DNA of 21,991 nt from CAYTID01 sp964437735 (GTDB lineage Bacteria; Bacteroidota; Ignavibacteria; UBA10030; BY39), in assembly GCA_964437735.1 (NCBI GenBank), contig CAYTID010000033.1, positions 1 to 21,991 of the forward strand, in the 5' to 3' direction. Below, in pieces: positions 6,249 through 14,300 of the stretch. The notes beneath the pieces were generated by a model, which saw only the letters and a program-made list of their open reading frames with translations, was not told the origin of the DNA and ran no database searches. Made by a program: the position numbers and the translations under genes. Each line of letters starts with the position of its first letter. The first letter of the stretch is position 1.

Positions 6249-6913
6249 AGCTTATTGATAATTCGCACGATGCCACCGACGTTCTCGGAAAGTTTCACAA
6301 TGCGACCATATTGTAATCTCCACTGAAGTGCATTTGATATTGTAAGGTAACCTTGCTCAGGCTTGCTTTTGAGAACTTCTTCTGCCAACTGTGTCATTGT
6401 TATGTCGTCGGCTGGTAGATTTCGATCAGTAAAATATGCAATGATGTCATCCGTATTGGCGTTATTGTCGATCATTTGAAGGATTGTTTTTGTCATCTGA
6501 TAGTCTGCGGTACGGCGTTGTTCGATAAACGAACAACTTACGAAATTCAAACGAGCCACTTTGTTCTTCGGATCATCCGTCTTATCGTAGACAAAGAGAA
6601 GCAAATTGTAACCGAGCCCATAGATCTTTTGTCTCGGACTTCTGAAAGGACACGACGACTGAGGTTGCTCAATCGAGGTGACCTTAATGTCAGTGTTGAT
6701 CTCCCCAGATGGCATATCAATGCCGTTCGCAGATGAGCCAATGGTGGCGTTGTATGTCGCTTGCAAGTGGTCGGTGAACTTGTGCTCAACGAATGTCCCT
6801 ACCGCTTTTCCGTCTGTTACGCCGAAAAGGTCTTTATTGTCAAACTGAGATTCTTGCTCACAGAAGGCTTTCGCTTCAGCAATCAGATCTTGGACTGTTA
6901 GAGTTTTCTTCAT
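6245..6913 (-). CDS. Type II-like restriction endonuclease, PD-(D/E)XK fold
   Basis: A 222-residue protein placed directly before a DNA methyltransferase and overlapping it by 4 nt, the usual arrangement of a two-gene restriction-modification unit. The N-terminal half holds a plausible nuclease core: GTFVEHKFTDHL (Glu43), then GIDMPSGEINTDIKVTS with Asp66, Asp75 and Lys77 spaced as in PD-(D/E)XK enzymes. The rest shows no recognisable domain. I cannot name the subfamily or cut site. It is the first gene of its unit, 80 bp inside the GTTATGTGC core at 6999. Function rests on the motif plus context. Confidence 0.72.
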   Translation of the reverse strand: MKKTLTVQDLIAEAKAFCEQESQFDNKDLFGVTDGKAVGTFVEHKFTDHLQATYNATIGSSANGIDMPSGEINTDIKVTSIEQPQSSCPFRSPRQKIYGLGYNLLLFVYDKTDDPKNKVARLNFVSCSFIEQRRTADYQMTKTILQMIDNNANTDDIIAYFTDRNLPADDITMTQLAEEVLKSKPEQGYLTISNALQWRLQYGRIVKLSENVGGIVRIINKL

Positions 6914-6977
6914 TCATACCCCGATTTGGTAATAATTTCACTCTCAATATACAAAAAGCCATGGACTATTGCATTTT

Positions 6978-7056
6978 GAGGCACGGCCTTGCACATAACG
7001 TTGCGCGGGAAAAACGACATACATGTCTGGATGTACGAGGGGTATCGTTTTTACGC
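6978..7056 (-). other. Core site with nested hairpin at the island's right boundary
   Basis: On the minus strand GTTATGTGC begins at 6999, the same core as at 3068. Immediately outside it a nested hairpin is seen: AAAAACGA/TCGTTTTT (7010-7017 with 7045-7052) around TACAT/ATGTA (7020-7024 with 7031-7035). The 3068 core likewise has an AAAAACG...CGTTTTT palindrome just outside. This fits an attachment site or junction. It lacks the R'' box and the 40-nt conserved segment of the two full attC-like sites. Nothing further is seen up to 7140 apart from an AT-rich stem near 7106-7125 that might end the neighbouring gene. Confidence 0.5.
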
Positions 7057-7140
7057 CTTTTGGTTTATAATCCATTTAATTCCTTTTGTGTTATCTTCAA
7101 TTTTAAGCTTTTTCTAAAGAAAAACAAGTGAGCTATGACG

Positions 7141-8430
7141 TCAGGTCTTCTGCTGTTTCTTCTTTGCTGCAGGGAAAAGTATATTGTTTAATATCAATCT
7201 GTAGCCGGGTGAATTTTTATGCAGGTGTAAGTCGGTAGGAGGATCGCCCACCGCATGTTGATAATCCTCCGGGTCGTGTCCCCCGTACCATGTAAAAGTT
7301 CCTCTACCGTAATTTCCGTGTATGTAGCGCACCTCTTCGGTGCCTTCTTTTTCGGCAAGTATTGTTACTGAGTTTTTTATCAAACTCTTTTTAAAATTTG
7401 TTGTTTGTCCCATGAACCCGCGTATAATATTTGCGTGATCCTGAGTCAGCATTGTAGGCACAGGGTCGTACTTTGCTGAAAAATCAAAAAGAGTAAAATA
7501 GTCGGTTTCGGGATTAGACATTGCCGCCATATCACTCGGCGGAATATCGATGTCGGAATATTCATATCTCATCGGATTTCTCTCGATGGTGAAATTTTCA
7601 AATGCCAGTGTTTTTGAATAATCGAGTTTTTTTTGTGCGTCAGGGTCGGGAGGATCGCCATCGTACATCACATCACAAATATCAACATTTTCGGAGGCGA
7701 GCGCGATATCGAAGGCATCAGTCGCCGAACACATCGCAAATAAAAATCCGCCCGAGGATATATACTCTTTAATAGCTCGTGCTGTGGCTTTCTTGACTTC
7801 CGAAACCTTCCTGTATCCCAGCGCTTTTGCTTTCTTTTCATAAAGAACCTGCTGTTCAACATACCACGTAGCGGAAGAGAAAGAGCTGTAAAATTTTCCG
7901 TACTGTCCTGTGAAGTCTTCATGATGAAGGTGAAGCCAGTCATATTCATGAAGCTTACCCGCAAGAACTTCCTCGTCCCATATTTTATCGTAAGGAATCT
8001 CGGCGTATTCCATTGCAAGCACGACAGCATCGTCCCACGGTAAAAAGTTTGGCGGAACGTAAACTGCTATCTTCGGAGATTTTTCCAAACGGACTACATC
8101 CATATTATTATTCTCGTCCTGAACTTCCGAATAGATACCTGATGCCGAACTCCCTCCGATATTTTCAAAATACACACCTCTGATCCGGCACTCGGATGCA
8201 ACTAATTGGTGCGCATCTATCATAAATGATCCGCCTCGATAGTTAAGCAGCCAATCGACTTCAATTCCTTTTGTGAGCGACCAGTATGCTATTCCGTAAG
8301 CTTTTAGATGGTCGGTCTGTTTTAAATCCATCGGGATGAGAATTTTTTGTGCATAGACTGTTGAACTCAGAGCAAGAAGCAAAGAAAATATTGCGATTCC
8401 GATATTTATGGATATGATTTTTTTAATCAC
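7141..8430 (-). CDS. Secreted protein with class I amidotransferase/ThuA-like fold
   Basis: A 429-residue protein with a clear signal peptide (residues 1-27, ending TVYAQ), so it acts outside the cytoplasm. Relatives in this part of the bacterial tree are often labelled asparagine synthetase B, but I see no synthetase motifs. GGFLFAMCSATDAFDIAL (about 227-244) looks like the nucleophile-elbow strand of glutamine-amidotransferase-like folds, with Cys234; LLNYRGGSF (61-69) and IHGNYGRGTFTWYGGHDPED near the end are other conserved-looking blocks. The substrate is unknown. It starts at GTG 8430 behind AGGAG and overlaps the preceding TPR gene as GTGA, so the two are coupled. The cassette island begins about 140 bp after its stop. 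Confidence 0.6.
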   Translation of the reverse strand: MIKKIISINIGIAIFSLLLALSSTVYAQKILIPMDLKQTDHLKAYGIAYWSLTKGIEVDWLLNYRGGSFMIDAHQLVASECRIRGVYFENIGGSSASGIYSEVQDENNNMDVVRLEKSPKIAVYVPPNFLPWDDAVVLAMEYAEIPYDKIWDEEVLAGKLHEYDWLHLHHEDFTGQYGKFYSSFSSATWYVEQQVLYEKKAKALGYRKVSEVKKATARAIKEYISSGGFLFAMCSATDAFDIALASENVDICDVMYDGDPPDPDAQKKLDYSKTLAFENFTIERNPMRYEYSDIDIPPSDMAAMSNPETDYFTLFDFSAKYDPVPTMLTQDHANIIRGFMGQTTNFKKSLIKNSVTILAEKEGTEEVRYIHGNYGRGTFTWYGGHDPEDYQHAVGDPPTDLHLHKNSPGYRLILNNILFPAAKKKQQKT

Positions 8431-10292
8431 AGATTGTCTCCTCTCAGCTCTCTTATTCTTTTTCTTGCTTCGCCTGAATAAACGGAATTGCTGTAGTTCT
8501 CCAATATTTTCTCAAAGGCAGCAATGGCTTTGGAATTATTTCTGGTGCCGAATTGATAAATATAACCGGTTTTTAAAAGAGCTTTATCGGCATCAATATT
8601 ATCAGGGAATTTTATTATAAGGTCCTCGTAGGATTTTACTGCATCGTCATATTTTTTCAAGGCTGCATAAATATCGCCAAGCATCATTATTGCGATTTCA
8701 GTTAACGGATAATCCGGATTGGTTTTAAAAATGTTTGACAATGTTTCGGCTGCCTGACTGTAATGACGCTGCTTTACCGTTAACATTATTTTTGCAAACC
8801 GATTCAAATCGGCTTCGGTGGTTATGTTTTCGTTTATTAAAATACTTAAAGCTATTGCATCGTTTGCAACATCGGTGTTAGGTTTGCGTGAGAGGGACTC
8901 GAGCAGTTGTAATGATTCCTTGAATTTTCCCTGATAAAAATAAATTTCAGCAATCATATATTTGGCTTTATCGCGAACGTCGGGATTTGTCCCCTGATAA
9001 TTTGAAAGCCAGTTAAATTTTTCGAGAGCAGTTTCAAGGTCGTTTTTAGCCAAATAAACATTCCCCGCCAAAAGATGCATGTCTATTGTAGTGCTGATAA
9101 ATTGTGAATAATTTTTCCCGATATCTATTATTGATTTCAAGGCTTCTTCCGTATTAAAAAGGTTGTAATGGTAGATGTGAGCGATACGCAATAAAGCTTT
9201 TGCGGCGAATTCGATCGACGGATAATCCAAAATAACTTTGTTGTATTCTTTTACCGCATCGGCAAATGAAAAGGGAAAATCTTTCGTCGTATTTTTTTGA
9301 AAATCAAATGGTTTTATATCCCTGAAAATTTTGAGCGTATCATCATGGGAGCTTGCATCTTCCAGGGTACGGGCAATTCCGAATCTGACTGCCGCAAAAT
9401 TCTGAAAATTTTTATAGTTTTCAATCAAATGAGAATAAGATTTAACAGCGATATGATATGCTTTTTCGCGGGATGCACGTTCGGCAAAGTTGAAAATTTC
9501 GCGTCCCTGTGCTTTTAACATCTCATCCAGAATTATATATTTAGTAAAGGCTTTATCGTATTGTTTATCTTCCATATATAACCAGGCAAGAAGCTGTATG
9601 AGTGCGGTATTCGTTGATTCGGAGTTCTGCGCTTTTTCCACCACATGGACTGCAGCTTTCAAACCGTCGGGTTTATTAGTATAGAGTGAAATCCGGGATT
9701 GCACAAAGCTCAGTTGTCCTTGGTTTTGTTTCAAGAGCAATAAATATTCTTTTGTTGCATCAGAATAATTCATGAAAATAGAATGGAGGTAACCTAAATC
9801 AGTCGCAAAAACATAAGGATCCCCGAGAGCCGGGCGCCCTTTTTGATAAACTTTTATCGCCTGCTCAATCATTCTGTTTTCTATCATAACATTCGCTACG
9901 GAATAATATGTTGCGATATTGTTTTTGCCGGAATTTATTGCCGTTTCCCATGCTTTGACAGCCTCATTCGTTTCGCCAGCCCGTGCATACATTTTTCCGA
10001 GTTGGGTTAATAAGCCTATGTCTCCCTGCCTTGTTTTCAATTGCGTTTTAATAATAATTATTGCGTCATCATATCGTTTGAGTTGGTCGTAAGATCGTAA
10101 GAGAGCATCATAAATGACGATATTCGATACATTCTTCCGGTAAAGTTCCTCGTAAAGTTTGACGGCATTTTCCCAATCACCGATTCGTTCGAAATTCATC
10201 GCCATTTGAAATTTTTGTTCGTACGATTGGTCCTGTGCAAAAGAGGGACAAGAAAATAAAATTATTGTTATATATAAAAGTAAGTGTTTCAT
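8427..10292 (-). CDS. Secreted TPR-repeat protein
   Basis: A 621-residue protein with a signal peptide (about 1-19, ending SFAQ) and tetratricopeptide-type helical repeats over nearly all the rest. Typical units include AMNFERIGDWENAVKLYEEL (about 31-50), LGKMYARAGETNEAVKAWE and, near the end, AALKKYDDAVKSYEDLI. The first and last thirds resemble YfgC/BamD-type repeats used as periplasmic scaffolds for protein-protein contacts. It lacks a lipobox, so it is probably soluble in the periplasm. Its stop overlaps the start of the secreted amidotransferase-like gene, and the two probably work together. The ATG at 10292 has no clear Shine-Dalgarno sequence. Confidence 0.75.
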   Translation of the reverse strand: MKHLLLYITIILFSCPSFAQDQSYEQKFQMAMNFERIGDWENAVKLYEELYRKNVSNIVIYDALLRSYDQLKRYDDAIIIIKTQLKTRQGDIGLLTQLGKMYARAGETNEAVKAWETAINSGKNNIATYYSVANVMIENRMIEQAIKVYQKGRPALGDPYVFATDLGYLHSIFMNYSDATKEYLLLLKQNQGQLSFVQSRISLYTNKPDGLKAAVHVVEKAQNSESTNTALIQLLAWLYMEDKQYDKAFTKYIILDEMLKAQGREIFNFAERASREKAYHIAVKSYSHLIENYKNFQNFAAVRFGIARTLEDASSHDDTLKIFRDIKPFDFQKNTTKDFPFSFADAVKEYNKVILDYPSIEFAAKALLRIAHIYHYNLFNTEEALKSIIDIGKNYSQFISTTIDMHLLAGNVYLAKNDLETALEKFNWLSNYQGTNPDVRDKAKYMIAEIYFYQGKFKESLQLLESLSRKPNTDVANDAIALSILINENITTEADLNRFAKIMLTVKQRHYSQAAETLSNIFKTNPDYPLTEIAIMMLGDIYAALKKYDDAVKSYEDLIIKFPDNIDADKALLKTGYIYQFGTRNNSKAIAAFEKILENYSNSVYSGEARKRIRELRGDNL

Positions 10293-10358
10293 ATTTACAT
10301 AAATCGTTAGATGTTTATATAACTAAAAAAATATAGAAAAAAAAATATAGTTATTCAA

Positions 10359-10413
10359 TTTGTGCTGAATTGAATTTTACAAACATACCGCACTCACGGC
10401 GCGTGAAATTGTT
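10359..10413. repeat. 55-bp dispersed-type repeat, copy 1
   Basis: Differs from 10528-10582 at about five of 55 positions and lies in the same orientation. Both contain CTACAAACATACCG or a close variant followed by a GC-rich half-palindrome, which resembles a palindrome-bearing intergenic repeat that I recall from many environmental bacteria. The rest of the 293-bp gap is AT-rich and shows no gene. Confidence 0.75.
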
Positions 10414-10508
10414 TTCATTTTTCGGTTTGCAAATTTTAAATCTATTAATGTGTCCGTAATTCATTTTCGGAAAACGTGATAGGCATTGAAGGGCTTTGTT
10501 TTTATGCC

Positions 10509-10521
10509 GCTCCGATGGAGC
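10509..10521. repeat. Short palindrome GCTCC-GAT-GGAGC between the 55-bp repeats
   Basis: A perfect 5-bp stem with a 3-nt loop, 6 nt before repeat copy 2. Such GCTCCnnnGGAGC modules often accompany the ACAAACATACCG repeat family, so this is probably part of the same element. Confidence 0.55.
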
Positions 10522-10527
10522 TTCATA

Positions 10528-10582
10528 TTTGTTCTGAAATGAATTCTACAAACATACCGCACCCACGGCGCGGGAAATTGTT
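10528..10582. repeat. 55-bp dispersed-type repeat, copy 2
   Basis: Second copy, ending 3 nt from the stop of the FecR-domain gene. Its ACCGCACCCACGGCGCGG end can fold weakly, so it may also affect the 3' end of that mRNA. Confidence 0.75.
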
Positions 10583-10585
10583 GTA

Positions 10586-11284
10586 TTAATCCTTGAGTTT
10601 TTTAACAAGCCGGTCAATATTTTGTTGTAACAATAATTTTCTGTCTGCACTCAGATTATCTTGCGGTATTTGAGCATATTCATTCAATGCTTCCTGATAT
10701 AGGTTCGTCTTTTCCAAAGCATTGGCTGACATCAACCTGAAATCGGTTCGATCGCTGGCATCGGGGTAAATTCTGAAAACTTCTTTAACTCTCAGTATAA
10801 ATGTTCCGAAGTATTGGTTATCATAAAGTATTTTAGCTCCATTCAAAATCAATGTTGCATTTCCGGAAGATTCCGGGAGAGAGTTGATTTTGTCGCTTCT
10901 TTTTTCTCCGTGAATTATTGTTGTTCTTGGCGGAATAAGGTCGGTGCTTCTATCCTGCGGCGGCACCACCAGTATTCTTTCCATTGCAAGCTTGAGCAAA
11001 AGTTCTTCGCGTGTAAGTTTGCGAAGGTCGGCAATTTCAACAATGGACTGATCGGGGAGTGCGATTTTTTTTCCATCATCCAGAATCAGCAAAGCAGATG
11101 ATTTTGAGCCAATCCTGACCGCGTCTTCGATTCCTAATTTTTCACCAATGTTTAAAAGACGCCAGTCCTCATTCACCCCTTGTCTGACTTTAACATCGCC
11201 GCTGACAGAAAGAACTTTTATTTCTGCCGCAAGAGTTAACGATGTTATTAATACTAAGATTAATGTATAAAGTATTTTATTCAT
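10586..11284 (-). CDS. Secreted FecR-domain protein
   Basis: A 232-residue protein with a signal peptide (about 1-19, ending LTLAAE). Residues about 22-87 are a FecR-type domain: VLSVSGDVKVRQG, then WRLLNIGEKLGIEDAVRIGS and SALLILDDGKKIALPDQS. In FecR-family proteins this domain sits in the periplasm and takes part in envelope signalling, but stand-alone secreted forms have no assigned role. The C-terminal half (about 160-230) is helical with one TPR-like segment (MSANALEKTNLYQEALNEYA). It follows the barrel/transglutaminase gene by 11 nt, behind AAGGAG, and is the last gene of that operon. Proteins with this domain often lie near CHASE2 sensors, as here. Confidence 0.78.
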   Translation of the reverse strand: MNKILYTLILVLITSLTLAAEIKVLSVSGDVKVRQGVNEDWRLLNIGEKLGIEDAVRIGSKSSALLILDDGKKIALPDQSIVEIADLRKLTREELLLKLAMERILVVPPQDRSTDLIPPRTTIIHGEKRSDKINSLPESSGNATLILNGAKILYDNQYFGTFILRVKEVFRIYPDASDRTDFRLMSANALEKTNLYQEALNEYAQIPQDNLSADRKLLLQQNIDRLVKKLKD

Positions 11285-11295
11285 AATAAAGCTCC

Positions 11296-13317
11296 TTAAT
11301 ATTCATACGGTAAATCAATAATTCTGACCCATCCGTTTGCAAGTCCGTTGTTAATTGTTATATCCTGAAAATATTCAGATGAACCGGCAGACCATGCTTC
11401 GTTAAATCCTTTGGAGGTTACTGTTGTTTCAACGGGAATCCAGATTGTTTCTATCCCTTCATTGTTTTTTCTTAAAATTACCCGTTTGGCATTTTCTGTA
11501 ATCAAATGTAAATTAGTTGCTTCTACTCCGCTGTCGAACATTAAGTAGATGTGAGATTTTTTCGGATTATCAGGTGGAACAACATCTATGAAAGCCGAAG
11601 AAATACCAACGTTTGCAAGCATCGAGGAATAACAAACCGTCAAATCGTCGCAATCACCGCCGCGCAGACTGATTGTTTCGGAAGGAAATTGTACATAATC
11701 AAGGTTTTGTTTCGGGTCGTGGATATATTGAACATGTTGTGCAATTTCATTAAATATTAATTTAGCCTGCGTGAACTTTTTCAGATTTACGTCTATAGTA
11801 TCCAGAATTGATTTACTCTTATCCAGTACTTTTCTGGTAAATCTCATCAGGTCAGGATCGTTAGGCGTTAAAAAATATTTTAAGAGAAGGGCGTCGCCGT
11901 TCCAGTCGTTCCTGCCTCTTACGAGTACACGGGTTTGATACCGGTCATCATAATCTGTGGCGGTTTCTGCATGGACGAATACTGTGCCATCAAATACTGA
12001 AAATTTTTTGATTGTATTTATGGCATTGTTAAATACTGCAAAAAAAGGAATTTCAATTGTTCCGTTCGGCGGCAGTTTGTACGGTTTTGATTCAGTCGGA
12101 GAGTCCATAACAGTCTTAATGTAAAAGCTAACCTTCGCATCGATCGGTTGGGATGAAATATTTTTCACGCGTGCAATTCCCAAAGGTCTGAAAGCATAAA
12201 CTTCATTTGATGCGGGAAAAACTTCGCTCATCATTTCAACGTATTCAATTTTTGCAAGTAAGTCCCGTGATCGCCCAAGGTCGACATTGAATGTTAATGC
12301 AATCCTGTCGGTAGTGAAGGGCGTGTAATCGATATCAGTGTATGACATGTTTTTCAAAACGTTCAACGAAGAGACGCCTTTCCTGTTTGATGAGTTGAAA
12401 AATTTCAAGTAACTGAAATCAACTGTCACAAAATCGTAACGAAAACCCACGCCGGCTGCCATGGCTTCAAACGACGGACTGGTAAACTTTCCAGAATGTA
12501 TGGACGCACGAAGTTTCAGCCAGTTGTTCGCGTCATATTCGATACCCGTTAGTAGATTTTTTCTGGTATCAGATTCCAAACTCAAAATAAGTCTATCGAA
12601 ACCCGCATAGGTAGTGTTTAGTTTTGCCGATTTTGATAAATTCAACTGATAATCCTTAAATGCATCGGTTAAATTTTGTTCACGGAGGGTGAATAAGTTC
12701 TGAAAAACAAATCCAAACACCCAGTCACTGTATAAATAAAATGCACCGGTGTTAAATGTCCAGAGGTTTTCGAAATGTTCAATTACAGTGGAACTAATTG
12801 TATTGTTGTCAAAGAAATAATCGTTATCCGAGATTCGTGTTTCGAAATATTTTGCGCTGAAACCGATTGCGAGATCGTCGGTTGCTTTTATTCCGTATCC
12901 AATTCCATACTGCTGGCTGTAATTAATTTTCTGATCGAATTTTGTTGTAAATGTATTTCCCGCTGAATCCAGAATCGTAAATGTTGAGGGAATAATAAAA
13001 TCCAAAATATTACCGGGGGAAAATCGAATTCCTGCAGAGTGACTGTTGAAAAAATTTTTACTTACGCCTATTGAATATAAATTTAATGATGATTGATTTG
13101 AGACATTAGTTCCGAAAGCTGTAAGGTTGAAGCTCCAATCTCTTACTCTTACAAGACCCGCGGGATTCCAGTCGATCGCATTAACATCGTTTGTCAAACC
13201 TGAAAATGCGCCCAACCCGATTCCCCTTGCCGAGCTTAGATGCTGGGGGGTAGAAGTTGTTGCTCCGGCGATCGTGAGTGAAACTAACAGGATAAATATT
13301 TTTTTTAATTTTACCAA
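11296..13317 (-). CDS. Outer-membrane barrel (PorV/UPF0164-like) fused to a transglutaminase-like domain
   Basis: A 673-residue protein. After a signal peptide (about 1-20), the stretch SSARGIGLGAFSGLTNDVNA...WNPAGL (28-54) is the hallmark start of PorV/UPF0164-type barrels, and alternating beta strands run to about residue 350. A beta-sandwich-like linker (about 355-470) follows. Residues about 515-635 form a transglutaminase-like cysteine domain: LRGGDCDDLT with Cys555, KKSHIYLMF with His589, and WIPVETT with Glu630 where Asp is more usual. Such domains cut or join peptide bonds; the target is unknown. The start is TTG at 13317, 11 nt after the upstream lipoprotein stop; no ATG lies nearby in frame. 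Confidence 0.75.
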   Translation of the reverse strand: MVKLKKIFILLVSLTIAGATTSTPQHLSSARGIGLGAFSGLTNDVNAIDWNPAGLVRVRDWSFNLTAFGTNVSNQSSLNLYSIGVSKNFFNSHSAGIRFSPGNILDFIIPSTFTILDSAGNTFTTKFDQKINYSQQYGIGYGIKATDDLAIGFSAKYFETRISDNDYFFDNNTISSTVIEHFENLWTFNTGAFYLYSDWVFGFVFQNLFTLREQNLTDAFKDYQLNLSKSAKLNTTYAGFDRLILSLESDTRKNLLTGIEYDANNWLKLRASIHSGKFTSPSFEAMAAGVGFRYDFVTVDFSYLKFFNSSNRKGVSSLNVLKNMSYTDIDYTPFTTDRIALTFNVDLGRSRDLLAKIEYVEMMSEVFPASNEVYAFRPLGIARVKNISSQPIDAKVSFYIKTVMDSPTESKPYKLPPNGTIEIPFFAVFNNAINTIKKFSVFDGTVFVHAETATDYDDRYQTRVLVRGRNDWNGDALLLKYFLTPNDPDLMRFTRKVLDKSKSILDTIDVNLKKFTQAKLIFNEIAQHVQYIHDPKQNLDYVQFPSETISLRGGDCDDLTVCYSSMLANVGISSAFIDVVPPDNPKKSHIYLMFDSGVEATNLHLITENAKRVILRKNNEGIETIWIPVETTVTSKGFNEAWSAGSSEYFQDITINNGLANGWVRIIDLPYEY

Positions 13318-13328
13318 AATGTTAATTA

Positions 13329-14207
13329 TTATTGACGTAAGCCTACTACAATGTTATGAATCGAAGCTGAGTGCACCAACACCGGATCAGGGTATCCGCT
13401 GATATTTGTTTCAATCCGATTTTCAGAAGTGAATGTAAAAATAAATTTTTGATGTCTGTTCCAGGGAATCAATCCTAAAATTTTCGGAGGAATTGTGACT
13501 CCGTTTTTTGTATTCTTAATTTTTAAATGTAGCAGCGGCTTGATAATCCGGTCAGGAAGAAATTCATCTTCGGCGCTAATAACCAAGTGTACAATTGGAT
13601 TTGCGCACTTCCATTTTATATTTAACGGCTCTCCGATTCTAACTATGCTTGGCTTTAAATTCAGCACTTTGATTTCAGATGGAAACGTAAATGGAACACT
13701 AAAAGAATCGATTGGATTTGCCCCGCTGGCAGTCCACTTATTATTTATGGAAAATTGATACGGTAAAACTGCATGATAACGGAAACCCATCGGATCACGA
13801 ATGAGCGGGCTGAGTTTTCTGGGAATTTTTGTCAACTTATTGGAATTGACGCTTAAATTGCCCAAATCGTATGATGCATATGTGATAACTCTGCCATGTT
13901 GAATAATTGGAGCGGATTTGTCATAAAAAATCCCTTCTGCCAGAATTACACTGTCAGATTTAAAAGCTCTTTCATACCGTATAGCTCTAAAAACCAATTT
14001 TCCATAGAATTTATGTGGATTTAGCAATCCTGATGTATCAAAAGCAACCGGTTCGAATGTTGAATCCACAGGTGTGCTGACTGCACTGATTTCAATAATA
14101 TTGGAATCATCGATGCTGTCAATCAGCTCGATAGGTCCCTGCTTTTGGCATCCACCTATAAGTATCACTAACAATCCGGTGAAAAGTATTTTAAGATATT
14201 TTTTCAT
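13329..14207 (-). CDS. Lipoprotein of unknown function
   Basis: A 292-residue protein with a lipoprotein signal peptide: KKYLKILFTGLLVILIGGC, lipobox Cys20. The mature part is rich in beta strand and contains two stretches that look like Ig-like or peptide-binding sandwich domains (about 65-170 and 180-285), but I recognise no family. It begins its own cluster after the terminator at 14250-14288 and is followed closely by the barrel/transglutaminase gene. A partner or surface anchor for that barrel is a reasonable guess from position alone. Confidence 0.6.
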   Translation of the reverse strand: MKKYLKILFTGLLVILIGGCQKQGPIELIDSIDDSNIIEISAVSTPVDSTFEPVAFDTSGLLNPHKFYGKLVFRAIRYERAFKSDSVILAEGIFYDKSAPIIQHGRVITYASYDLGNLSVNSNKLTKIPRKLSPLIRDPMGFRYHAVLPYQFSINNKWTASGANPIDSFSVPFTFPSEIKVLNLKPSIVRIGEPLNIKWKCANPIVHLVISAEDEFLPDRIIKPLLHLKIKNTKNGVTIPPKILGLIPWNRHQKFIFTFTSENRIETNISGYPDPVLVHSASIHNIVVGLRQ

Positions 14208-14249
14208 GATGCTTTTTTAATTTATGAAATTTATATTTATTTCAAAAAT

Positions 14250-14288
14250 TTTTTTCCGCCCCGGTTTATAGCCGGAGCGGGAAAAAAA
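14250..14288 (-). terminator. Intrinsic terminator after the sigma54-controlled lipoprotein gene
   Basis: Read on the minus strand: an A/T-flanked hairpin with CCGGAGCGG-like and CCGCCCCGG-like arms around TTATAG/CTATAA, preceded by As and followed by a T run. Its location in a 93-bp gap, 13 nt past the stop, fits a strong transcript end and separates two units. Confidence 0.8.
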
Positions 14289-14300
14289 TATGATCTGTTT

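Larger units (their letters stand above)
1..6999 (-). mobile_element. Integron-like gene-cassette island carrying defence genes
   Basis: Everything from a GTTATGTGC core (minus strand, starting at 6999) to the left edge is organised in minus-strand units separated by recombination-site-like structures. Order in transcription direction: restriction-modification pair, folded non-coding stretch, tyrosine recombinase, core at 3068, nuclease cassette, attC-like site 1946-1815, DarT1/NADAR cassette, attC-like site 265-49, and the start of another unit. Base composition is visibly richer in GC than the chromosome to the right, except for the AT-rich recombinase. The right boundary lies just downstream of a chromosomal gene ending at 7141. 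The left boundary is outside the window. The cassette reading is inferred from the symmetry of the sites; no excision product is seen. Confidence 0.7.
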
